Shown in pieces: positions 1 to 7,370 of a stretch of 45,518 nucleotides of DNA (positions are counted from its first letter, which is position 1; each line of letters opens with the position of its first letter). The DNA lies in the NCBI GenBank assembly GCA_028821475.1, contig JAPPGB010000099.1:1-45518 (forward strand), in the 5' to 3' direction. A program made the translations under genes and the position numbers. The DNA is from Spirochaetaceae bacterium (GTDB lineage: Bacteria; Spirochaetota; Spirochaetia; SZUA-6; Bin103). The notes under the pieces are model-generated. The model made no database searches, was not told where the DNA came from, and saw nothing but the letters and a program-made list of their open reading frames with translations.

Positions 1-1
1 G

Positions 2-964
2 CTCGGAGCCGCCTGCACCGCGGCGCTTGCGACCGATCGGCGGCGGCGCGGCGCGGACCGTGCCTGCGTGGCCGTCGCCGATGCGTTCGGCACCGCGGTC
101 AGCACGCTGACGTTCGCGGCGCCGGCCGATGCAGGTGGCGAACCTGCCGGTGCGGCTGATGCGGCCGACCGCGGCGCGGAGAGCCGCCGGGCGGCGGTCC
201 GGCAGCGGCAGGAGGCCGCGGCCAGCGCCATGCTGGTGGCGGGACTGGCGTCCGCGTGCGGCGTCGATGCCGGCGACGTGGCCGAGCAGTTTCGCGCCTC
301 ACCGGGAGCGGACGTGCGCCGCGAGTTCCACCCATCCGAATCGTTCGCCGCTCTCGAATCGGGGCGTTGCCGCCAGGTGATGCTGAACGCCGCGGCGCAG
401 GTGGTCACGACACCGGTCGACTGGCGCCGTAGGGCGTTGCTGTCGGGGTCGTACCACCCATTGCACGCCGGCCACGTGGCGTTGGGGAAGGCGGCGGCTT
501 CGTTCCTGGGCCGTGAGGTGGTGTACGAGCTGCCGCTGGCCAACGCCGACAAGGCGCCGATCGCGCTGCCCGAGGCGCGGCGCCGCGCAGCGCAGTTCGC
601 GGCACGCGCGCCGGTAGTGATGACCCGTGCGGCGCTGTTTGCCGACAAGGCGGCGCTGTTTCCCGGCGCCGTGTTCGTGGTCGGAGCGGACACCGCGGAG
701 CGCCTGGTCGACGAGCGCTTCTATGGCGGCTCGGCGCACGACATGGACGCGGCGCTCGCGGCCCTGGCGGAGCATGGATGCCGCCTGCTGGTGGCCGGCC
801 GCCGTAGTGGCGGCGAACGCTACCTCACGTTGCGCGACCTCGCGCCGCGCATTCCGGCGGCACACCGCGGCTTGTTCTGCGAGTTGCCGGAAGCACTGTT
901 CCGCCGCGACATCTCCTCTACCGAGGTGCGCTCGCGAGCCGCGGCGAGACCGGCTTGCCGCTGA
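2..964 (+). CDS. CinA-like / cytidylyltransferase-family fusion protein, 5' end outside window
   Basis: The frame is open to the left edge, so the gene begins outside the window; a GTG at 68 is the first start codon seen inside but lies within conserved sequence. The N-terminal part (to about residue 90 of the visible protein) resembles the CinA C-terminal domain, with a GAACTAALATDR stretch. The C-terminal part is a nucleotidyltransferase-fold domain: SGSYHPLHAGH at nt 448-480 is the (T/H)xGH nucleotide-binding motif and ISSTEVR near nt 910-930 is the ISSTxxR motif of adenylyl/cytidylyl transferases such as NadD. The family therefore probably transfers a nucleotide, but the substrate is unknown. 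The stop overlaps the TTG start of the MFS gene by 10 bases, suggesting one transcript. Confidence 0.75.
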   Translation, partial: LGAACTAALATDRRRRGADRACVAVADAFGTAVSTLTFAAPADAGGEPAGAADAADRGAESRRAAVRQRQEAAASAMLVAGLASACGVDAGDVAEQFRASPGADVRREFHPSESFAALESGRCRQVMLNAAAQVVTTPVDWRRRALLSGSYHPLHAGHVALGKAAASFLGREVVYELPLANADKAPIALPEARRRAAQFAARAPVVMTRAALFADKAALFPGAVFVVGADTAERLVDERFYGGSAHDMDAALAALAEHGCRLLVAGRRSGGERYLTLRDLAPRIPAAHRGLFCELPEALFRRDISSTEVRSRAAARPACR

Positions 965-2280
965 ACCGCACGCCGAGCGCCGCCGGCCCCGACGAGAGCG
1001 GGGGCATCTTCTACGGTTGGGTCATGGTCGGCGCCTTCTTTGTGTTCAACATGCTCGGCCAGGCGAGCGGCACGCTCAACTTCGGACTATTCGTGATCCC
1101 GATCAGCGACGAACTCGGCATGTCGCGCCAGATGATCGGCTGGGCGCAGACGGCGCGCATGTGGGCGGGGGGGCTGAGCGGCATCGTGATCGGCCGCTGG
1201 CTGGACCGCCACGGCCCGCGCGGCCCGGTGCTGGTGGCGGCGGTCGCGGCGGTAGGCGGACTGCTGATCCTGTCGCGCGCGCAGTCGCCGGCGGTCCTGT
1301 TCGGCGTGTTGCTGGCGCTGGGGGCGAGCGGCTGGACGGCGCCGGGCGGCGGCGCCCTGATCGCCACCGTGCCGGTGTCCAAGTGGTTCGTGCGGCTGCG
1401 CGGGCGCGCCACCGGGATTGTGCAACTGGGATTGGGCGTGGGCGGGGCGCTGCTGCTGCCTTTGACGCAGGTGCTGATCGACCGCCACGGCTGGCGGTCG
1501 GCGCTGGTGACCCTGGCGTGGCTGTCGGCCGCCGTCGTTCCGCTGGTCGTGCTGCTGCGCCGTCAACCGGGCGACCTCGGCCTGGCCCCCGACGGCGGGC
1601 CGCCGCGCCGCCGCGCGCTGCGCAAGGACGGCGCATCGGGCCCGGTGCCGCGCGCTGCGCCGCCGGCGGATGACGATACGCTCTGGACCATGGCGGGGGC
1701 TGCCCGCACCACGGCCATGTGGCAGCTCACGGCCGCCTTCGCCAGCCTCGCCTTCATGCTCGGCGCGGCGAGCGTGCATCGCGTTCCGCACTGGGTCGAG
1801 CTGGGCTTCAGCCCGGCCACCGTGTCGGTGGCGTTCGGAGTCGACGCCACGGTCGCCATGGCAACCGCGCTGGCCGGTGGATTCGTGGTGGAGCGGCTCG
1901 CCGCGCGTTTCGTCGGCGCGATCTCGGGCACGCTGTTTTGCGTGGCGCTGTCGCTGATGCTGATCGGGCGGGCGTGGCCGCCGGTGCTGTTCGCGTCGGT
2001 CATGCTGTTCGGCGCCGCGATCGGGTTCAACATGGTGGTGCAGGGGGTGATCTGGGCGCAGTACTTCGGCTGGCGGTTCGTCGGCACCATCCGCGGGGTG
2101 GTACTGCCGATCACGGTGCTTGCCGGCGGGTTGGGCGCACCGATCGCCGGCGCCGTGCGCGATGTCACGGGAACGTACCGCGTGTCGTGGATCATCGTGC
2201 TGGCGATGAGCGCGGTCAGCACCCTGCTGCTGCTGTGTGCACGGCCGCCGCGGTCGCCCGAACGCCGCGCCGGTGGCTGA
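955..2280 (+). CDS. Major facilitator superfamily transporter
   Basis: 441-residue polytopic membrane protein with about 12 hydrophobic segments in two halves separated by a basic, proline-rich cytoplasmic loop around residues 205-245. The first half carries the MFS loop 2-3 signature as GRWLDRHGPRG after transmembrane segment 2, and a related DRHGWR stretch follows segment 5. The layout resembles monocarboxylate/oxalate-type MFS carriers; the substrate cannot be read from sequence. The TTG start at 955 overlaps the previous gene. The next ATG (1024) would lie inside the first transmembrane segment, so the TTG is preferred. Confidence 0.85.
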   Translation: MPLNRTPSAAGPDESGGIFYGWVMVGAFFVFNMLGQASGTLNFGLFVIPISDELGMSRQMIGWAQTARMWAGGLSGIVIGRWLDRHGPRGPVLVAAVAAVGGLLILSRAQSPAVLFGVLLALGASGWTAPGGGALIATVPVSKWFVRLRGRATGIVQLGLGVGGALLLPLTQVLIDRHGWRSALVTLAWLSAAVVPLVVLLRRQPGDLGLAPDGGPPRRRALRKDGASGPVPRAAPPADDDTLWTMAGAARTTAMWQLTAAFASLAFMLGAASVHRVPHWVELGFSPATVSVAFGVDATVAMATALAGGFVVERLAARFVGAISGTLFCVALSLMLIGRAWPPVLFASVMLFGAAIGFNMVVQGVIWAQYFGWRFVGTIRGVVLPITVLAGGLGAPIAGAVRDVTGTYRVSWIIVLAMSAVSTLLLLCARPPRSPERRAGG

Positions 2281-2369
2281 CCGGCCGCGTCGCCGGAGCC
2301 GGTCCGAACGCCGCCCGTGCCCGCCACGGTCGCCCGAGCGCGGTGCCGGATGCTGAACAGGCCGTGCGC

Positions 2370-2387
2370 GGCCGGCCGGAGCCGGCC
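2370..2387. terminator. GC-rich hairpin after the MFS gene
   Basis: Perfect inverted repeat GGCCGGC-CGGA-GCCGGCC, 90 bases after the MFS stop and in the 291-base gap before the racemase gene. There is no T tract, so it is not a canonical intrinsic terminator. Nothing else is recognisable in this gap. Confidence 0.3.
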
Positions 2388-2571
2388 CTGACCATGCAGG
2401 ACGCCCGCGCTGCGCGCCAATTACGTCAATGCGACCGCACGACGACGAAGCGCGCGCGTTGAGGTCGGCGGGTGACTCATGGCGACCACACCGCGGTCGG
2501 ATCAACGGAGGCGCCGACGCTTGATGCACCGGTTGCCGAGGCCGGTAGGCCGCGCCACAATGGAGTACGCC

Positions 2572-3570
2572 ATGGCCCGACAAGCGCAACTCTGCCTTAC
2601 CACCGTGGAGACCCACACCTGCGGCCACCCGACCCGGGTGGTCGTGGACGGCTTGCCCGCGTTCGCCGGCGCCAGCGTCGCCGATCAGCGTGCCTGCGCG
2701 CGCAATGAGCACGACGAGTTGCGCACCTTGCTGTGCCGCGAGCCGCGCGGCCACCTGGCGATGTACGCGGCGTACGTGGTGCCGTCGCGGGTAGCCGATG
2801 CCGGGGTGGTGTTCGCCAGCCAGGTGGGATACGACGACATGTGCGGCCACGGCACCATCGGCGTGGTCACCGCGCTGTGCCAGAGCGGTCGCCTGCCGCG
2901 CGACCGGCCCGTGCGCCTGGAGACTCCCGCCGGCGTGGTCACCGCCGAACCGCGCTGGGACGGGCGGCGCGTCGCGTCGGTCAGCTTCGACAGCGTGCCC
3001 GCGTTCCTGTACGAACGCGATGTCAGCGTCGACGTGCCGGGATTGGGGGAGGTAAGCGGCGACGTCGCGTTCGGCGGCAACTGGTACCTCTACGTGGACG
3101 CCGCCGCCATCGGGCAGTCGCTCGATGCCGCCAACCTCGCGGAGTTGATGCGCCTCGGCAATGCCATCAAGGAGGCGCGCAACGGCGTCGCCGAAGTGGA
3201 GCACCCGTTGCATGCGCAGATTGCACGCGGGTTGATCGGGGTGTCTTTCTACGGCGCGCCGCGCGCAGACCCGGCGGCGGACCAGTGCAACGTGGTGGTG
3301 GAGAGCGACACCTTCTACGACCGGTCCCCGTGCGGTACCGGCACCTGCGGGCGGATGGCGGTGCTGCATGCCCGCGGCGAATTGGCGGTGGGCGAGTCGT
3401 TCCGCAACGAGGGCATCGCCGGCGGCGAGTTCACCGGCCGCATTGTGGCGGAAACCGCAGTGGGGCCGCTGGCGGCGATCCAACCACGCCTCACCGGGTC
3501 GGCGTGGGTCATGGGGCAGGCGCAGTGGAGCCTGGATCCGACCGATCCGCTCGGCACCGCGGGCTGGTAG
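2572..3570 (+). CDS. Proline racemase family protein (racemase/epimerase type)
   Basis: 332-residue member of the proline racemase / 4-hydroxyproline 2-epimerase family. Both catalytic cysteines are present: Cys91 in DDMCGHGTIG and Cys254 in SPCGTGTCG. That argues for a racemase or epimerase rather than a trans-3-hydroxyproline dehydratase, where the second Cys is Thr. The enzyme should invert the alpha-carbon of proline or hydroxyproline by two-base chemistry in the cytoplasm. The frame extends upstream to 2479, but the ATG at 2572 has GGAG at 2562-2565 and gives the family's usual length; ATG 2560 is the alternative. Exact substrate unknown. It sits downstream of an MFS carrier, which could supply the amino acid. 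Confidence 0.85.
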   Translation: MARQAQLCLTTVETHTCGHPTRVVVDGLPAFAGASVADQRACARNEHDELRTLLCREPRGHLAMYAAYVVPSRVADAGVVFASQVGYDDMCGHGTIGVVTALCQSGRLPRDRPVRLETPAGVVTAEPRWDGRRVASVSFDSVPAFLYERDVSVDVPGLGEVSGDVAFGGNWYLYVDAAAIGQSLDAANLAELMRLGNAIKEARNGVAEVEHPLHAQIARGLIGVSFYGAPRADPAADQCNVVVESDTFYDRSPCGTGTCGRMAVLHARGELAVGESFRNEGIAGGEFTGRIVAETAVGPLAAIQPRLTGSAWVMGQAQWSLDPTDPLGTAGW

Positions 3571-3592
3571 CAGCGCCGCCCGACCGCTCGCG

Positions 3593-4183
3593 TTACGGCG
3601 CCGCCGCGCACACCTGCCGGAACTCCCGCAACCACCGCGAACGGGCCACGAACCGTTCGGCGAACAGTCCGAGCAGCAGCGCGGAGACGGTGCCGGTGAT
3701 CAGGAAGGCGGGTGCGATCAGCCACGCGCTCTCCCCGAAGATGATCAGGCGCGCCGCCGCGACCTGCGCCAGGTTGCTCGCCAGGGCGCCCGTGATGCTC
3801 ACCCCCACCAGCGAGACGTGGCGGCCCGCACCGTGGTACAGCAGCAGCATGACCACGGCGCTGGCCAGCGAGCCGGCGGCGGAGAACAGCACGATGTAGG
3901 AGAACAGGGTGCCTTGGACGATGCCCTGGCCCACCACTTTCAGGGCCACCAGGGTGAGGACCTCGCGCGGCCGCATCACCGTCAGCGCGACCAGGACCGG
4001 CAGGTTTGCCAACCCCAGTTTCAGGAACGGCACCGGCTTCGGGATGACGTACTCGACCGAGGCCAGGAACAGCGCCGCCGCGGCCAGCAGCGCCAGCGCC
4101 CGCTGCCGGCGCTCCACGACCTCCCCCGGTACCAACGCGGACTCTCCGGTCCGGCCGGCGGCGGCGTCGCGGCGTTCACCCAC
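3593..4183 (-). CDS. Gx transporter family protein (annotated in databases as heptaprenyl diphosphate synthase component I)
   Basis: 196-residue integral membrane protein with about five hydrophobic segments and the characteristic block PKPVPFLKLGLANLP near residue 48. This matches the Hpre_diP_synt_I family (PF07456), now usually called Gx transporter family. The old synthase name comes from Bacillus; the membrane topology fits an ECF-type substrate-binding component better. The gene ends 22 bases from the convergent racemase gene and follows metK by 90 bases, so the two may share a transcript. Confidence 0.75.
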   Translation of the reverse strand: MGERRDAAAGRTGESALVPGEVVERRQRALALLAAAALFLASVEYVIPKPVPFLKLGLANLPVLVALTVMRPREVLTLVALKVVGQGIVQGTLFSYIVLFSAAGSLASAVVMLLLYHGAGRHVSLVGVSITGALASNLAQVAAARLIIFGESAWLIAPAFLITGTVSALLLGLFAERFVARSRWLREFRQVCAAAP

Positions 4184-4273
4184 GGCGCCTGCCGGCGAAC
4201 GCCGCCGAGCGCGGTGGGCGGGGGCGGTGCACCGCGGCCCGATGGTGCGCCGTCATCGGTGCGCGCGCTCCGA

Positions 4274-5431
4274 TCAGGACACGGCGTCCCGGATCGCCGC
4301 GGCGCGGTCGGTGCGTTCCCACGAGAACTCGTCGCGTCCGAAGTGGCCGTAGGTGGCGGTGCGCCGGTAGATTGGCCGCGCCAGGTCGAGCGTGGCGGTG
4401 ATGGCGGCCGGTGTCAGGTCGAACACGTCGCGAACCGCGTCCTCGATGCGCTGCTCGGCGACGGTGGCGCTGCCGAACGTGTGCACGTACAGCGACACCG
4501 GTTCCGCGACGCCGATGGCGTAGGCGATCTGTACCTCGCACTCGGCACACACCCCGCTGGCGACGATGTTCTTGGCCACGTAGCGCGCCATGTAGGCGGC
4601 GGAGCGGTCCACCTTGGAGGGATCCTTGCCCGAAAATGCGCCGCCGCCGTGGCGTGCCTTGCCGCCGTAGGTGTCGACGATCAGCTTGCGCCCGGTGAGG
4701 CCGGAGTCGCCGTGCGGCCCGCCCACCACGAAGCGCCCGGTCGGGTTGACCAGGTAGGTCACGCCGCCGTCGAGCATGGCCGCCGGCAGCGCCGCCTTGA
4801 TTACCTCTTCGACGAGAGCCTCCCTGAGTTGCTCGTGGCCGACTTCCTCGCGGTGCTGGTGGGAAAGCACCACGGTCTCGATGGCGGCCGGACTCCCGCC
4901 CTCATAGCGGACCGACACCTGGCACTTCCCGTCGGGGCCGAGGAACGGCAGCCGGCCGCTCTTGCGAACCTGCGCCGAGCGCAGCATGATGGCATGCGCG
5001 AATTCGATCGGCGCCGGCATGAGGTGCGGCGTGTCGGAGCAGGCGTAGCCGAACATCAGCCCCTGGTCACCGGCGCCCTGTTGCTTCCCCGCGCCGCCGT
5101 CCACCCCGCGGGCGATGTCCGGCGATTGCGCGTGCATGACGTTGAGCACCGCACAGGTTTCATGGTCAATGCCCAGCGCCGGGTCGTCGTAGCCGGCATC
5201 GCGCAGCACCTCGCGCGCGAGCTGCTGCGGATCCGGCGAGCCGCCGGTGCGGATCTCGCCGCCGACGACGATCAGGCCGGTGGTGGCGAACGTCTCGCAC
5301 GCCACCCGGGAGGCGGGGTCCTCGGCCAGGGCGGCGTCCACCACGGCATCGGAAATCTGGTCGCACAACTTGTCGGGGTGGCCTTCGCCAACGCTCTCCG
5401 AGGTAAACCGGTAACTGCGGCGCTGCTGCAT
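4274..5431 (-). CDS. metK: S-adenosylmethionine synthetase
   Basis: 385 residues, the normal MetK length. It makes S-adenosylmethionine from methionine and ATP. Diagnostic motifs are visible: GEGHPDK (residues 15-21, ATP/methionine site), [19 protein letters not shown] in the C-terminal half, and a C-terminal FSWERTD segment. The frame runs upstream to 5527, but conserved sequence begins at [21 protein letters not shown], so the ATG at 5431 is chosen. No SAM riboswitch is recognisable upstream. The product connects functionally with metX/metW at 36-38 kb. Confidence 0.96.
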   Translation of the reverse strand: MQQRRSYRFTSESVGEGHPDKLCDQISDAVVDAALAEDPASRVACETFATTGLIVVGGEIRTGGSPDPQQLAREVLRDAGYDDPALGIDHETCAVLNVMHAQSPDIARGVDGGAGKQQGAGDQGLMFGYACSDTPHLMPAPIEFAHAIMLRSAQVRKSGRLPFLGPDGKCQVSVRYEGGSPAAIETVVLSHQHREEVGHEQLREALVEEVIKAALPAAMLDGGVTYLVNPTGRFVVGGPHGDSGLTGRKLIVDTYGGKARHGGGAFSGKDPSKVDRSAAYMARYVAKNIVASGVCAECEVQIAYAIGVAEPVSLYVHTFGSATVAEQRIEDAVRDVFDLTPAAITATLDLARPIYRRTATYGHFGRDEFSWERTDRAAAIRDAVS

Positions 5432-5602
5432 TGGTGCCCGCCAGAGTAGCGGGGCGGACCCTGCTGGGCAAGGAGATTCAGACGTCCGCCGGACCGACTT
5501 CGTTGTCGCAGGCGCTGGCTGGGACAAGCCCGGCGCGCGCGGAGTGGTTCCGTGGGTCCGGGTGACGTAGCCTCGATCCCGCAGCCCGCGCTCCCGGCAA
5601 GG

Positions 5603-7015
5603 TCAATCATCGTCGTCGGTAACCGTGAACGTATACGAAGAGAGTGTGCCGACGTGATATCTGGGGCCGGGAAGAATGGTGATGGTAACGGTACTGTCCG
5701 CTTCGTCGTCGTCGTCGTCGATCAACCGGACCTTGAAGTAATTGGAGAACTCGTTCGACACGGTCGCCGTGTGTTCGCCCGCTGAATGCAGCACGTTTCC
5801 GGTCTCGGTCAGCCGGTATTTGACCGTCACGGGGTAGTGTTCCTTGGGCCTGTAGTAGGAGAAAATGTTGAAGCTATGTTCAGCGGCCGCTTCCGAAACC
5901 GGGGTGTCAGCGGCAGCAACAGGGAAGCTCTTGAAGCGGGGCGTGGTGCCTTCCTTGAGAATCGAGCACCACTTGCCGTCGAACCAGGGGCCCGCGTCGT
6001 TCCCGTGCCACGCATGTACCCTTACGAGAAAGAAGAACCCCAGTTGCAGGCCGGTGAGTGTGTAACTGTTCTCGGTGCTCGCGATGTCGTTGACCCGGTA
6101 CCAGTCCGTCCCGTAGAACAAAGGCCGCCACTGCAACTCGTAGCCGGTGACCGGTTCTTTGGTTGCCAGTGCCGTCCACGTTACCGTAATGCTGTTCGGA
6201 TGCGTGTTCTTCAGGCAAACTCCAGTTGAAAAATCGGCTGTGCCCTGCGACGGCGGAGCGGTGGGCGTCGCCGGTGGCGGAGCGGTGGGCGTCGCCGGCG
6301 CGGTTGGCACCGTCACGACATCGGACCAGGCGCCATCGATCATGGCGAACAGGGCGCGCACCCGCACCTGATAGGCAACCTCCGGTTGCAATCCGTGGAT
6401 CGTGTAGCTGGTAGCCGAACTCGCTATACCGGTGACCGGGATCCATGCCATGTCGGTGCCGGATCGCCACTGCAGCTCGTAGCCAGTGATCGATTCGCTG
6501 GTTGCCGGTGCGGTCCAAGTCACCGTGATGCGGTTCGAGTGTGCCGTGGGCGCGGCGAGCGACGGTGCCGCGGGTGCCGGCGCCGTCGTGGTCGATACGG
6601 TGATCGACTCGGACCAGGCGCCAACGGTCGTCGGGAACAGGGCGCGCACTCGCACCTGATAGGTAACCTCCGGTTGCAGTCCGTGGATCGTGTAGCTGGT
6701 AGCCGAACTCGCTATGCCGGTGGCCGGGATCCATGCCATGTCGGTGCCGGACCGCCATTGCAACTCATAGCCAGCGATGGTCAACTCCGCAACGGGTGCC
6801 GTCCACGTTACCGTTATGCTGGTCTGGGCTCCCGTTCCGTTGGACAGCAGGGGCGCAGCCGGTGCGGCTGGCGCGGCCGGCGCCTCGTCGGTCGGTGGCG
6901 GTACCACCGCGCTGCACGCTCCCAGCAGACAAACCACGATCACCAGTATGCCCACGACTCGTGGCTCAACGGCCATGGCGCCAAGGTTGCCCAACACCGC
7001 GACAAACGACCTCAT
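5603..7015 (-). CDS. FN3-repeat lipoprotein with C-terminal Calx-beta-like segment
   Basis: 470-residue predicted lipoprotein. A hydrophobic segment ends in the lipobox LLGAC near residue 34, so the mature protein is probably anchored to a membrane. ATG 6976 (residue 14) is an alternative start. Three fibronectin type III domains follow (roughly residues 55-145, 150-240 and 265-360), each with the GYELQW and SYT(I/L)xGLQ strands. The C-terminal 90 residues resemble a Calx-beta-like strand pattern (VTITILPG, then TFTVTDDDD), an extracellular adhesion-type module. The first two FN3 domains are nearly identical and reflect a recent internal duplication. A proline-threonine linker lies between domains 2 and 3. 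Function unknown; surface binding is the reasonable guess. Confidence 0.85.
   Translation of the reverse strand: MRSFVAVLGNLGAMAVEPRVVGILVIVVCLLGACSAVVPPPTDEAPAAPAAPAAPLLSNGTGAQTSITVTWTAPVAELTIAGYELQWRSGTDMAWIPATGIASSATSYTIHGLQPEVTYQVRVRALFPTTVGAWSESITVSTTTAPAPAAPSLAAPTAHSNRITVTWTAPATSESITGYELQWRSGTDMAWIPVTGIASSATSYTIHGLQPEVAYQVRVRALFAMIDGAWSDVVTVPTAPATPTAPPPATPTAPPSQGTADFSTGVCLKNTHPNSITVTWTALATKEPVTGYELQWRPLFYGTDWYRVNDIASTENSYTLTGLQLGFFFLVRVHAWHGNDAGPWFDGKWCSILKEGTTPRFKSFPVAAADTPVSEAAAEHSFNIFSYYRPKEHYPVTVKYRLTETGNVLHSAGEHTATVSNEFSNYFKVRLIDDDDDEADSTVTITILPGPRYHVGTLSSYTFTVTDDDD
6252..6299. repeat. Two tandem 24-bp units in the Pro/Thr linker of the FN3 lipoprotein
   Basis: Units 6252-6275 and 6276-6299 differ only at the last base. 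They encode the repeated ATPTAPPP-type linker between FN3 domains 2 and 3, and are prone to length change by slippage. Confidence 0.85.
6321..6490. repeat. FN3-module direct repeat, copy A
   Basis: About 170 bases here match 6609-6778 at a constant offset of 288 bases (96 codons), with only scattered differences. It encodes the second FN3 domain of the lipoprotein. Confidence 0.85.
6609..6778. repeat. FN3-module direct repeat, copy B
   Basis: Partner of 6321-6490, encoding the first FN3 domain. The two copies translate to nearly identical stretches containing SGTDMAWIP and GIASSATSYTIHGLQPEV. Confidence 0.85.
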
Positions 7016-7065
7016 GGACCGCAGTGTAGTACGAATTCATGAATGAACGATCATTATTGATGATA

Positions 7066-7078
7066 GAACAACTTGTTC
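7066..7078. promoter_or_regulatory. Palindromic operator-like site GAACAACTTGTTC
   Basis: Perfect 13-base dyad (GAACAA-C-TTGTTC) 51 bases upstream of the lipoprotein gene start, inside its AT-rich upstream region. The form suits a dimeric helix-turn-helix repressor. No regulator gene is adjacent, so the binding protein is unknown. Confidence 0.4.
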
Positions 7079-7249
7079 CGTCAAGACGGCAAGAGGACAA
7101 CTACCTGTGCCAGAACGACCTGGCCCGATGTCACCATGGCGCCGGGACTGATCCCGTTCTGTGCGAGTAGCCCGAACGCCCACCGCCGACGCGGCACCGC
7201 AGTCACTGGCCCGACGGTGCCCGGCTGGCCAGGCTGGCTGGAGCGAACG

Positions 7250-7279
7250 TTGAAGGCGGCAGTGACGAGGTGATATATT
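7250..7279 (+). promoter_or_regulatory. Sigma-70-type promoter candidate for mfd
   Basis: TTGAAG at 7250-7255, 18-base spacer, TATATT at 7274-7279. Transcription would start near 7286, giving an mfd leader of about 85 bases. Confidence 0.5.
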
Positions 7280-7370
7280 CGGGCGCCCTCCGTACCGGAC
7301 GTCGACTCGGCGGCCATCGCCGGGGGTATCGTCATGCTCCACGGGAATGGTCGGCACGTGAAGAATTGTC

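Larger units (their letters stand above)
7016..7370. other. Intergenic region between divergent FN3 lipoprotein gene and mfd
   Basis: 355 bases without a convincing gene. The first 65 bases are unusually AT-rich for this window and lie directly upstream of the lipoprotein start. They contain several short palindromes: ATCAT-TATTG-ATGAT at 7050-7064 and GAACAACTTGTTC at 7066-7078. The right part holds a good mfd promoter candidate. Frames crossing the region have no recognisable protein content. Confidence 0.7.

Noticed and set aside
1087-3483. 798-codon open frame on the minus strand
   Set aside because: It lies antisense to the MFS and racemase genes, with Arg/His/Gln-rich composition and no domain; a GC-rich shadow frame.
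5432-5602. SAM riboswitch upstream of metK
   Set aside because: No recognisable conserved core or terminator/antiterminator arrangement; the same holds for the short metX leader.
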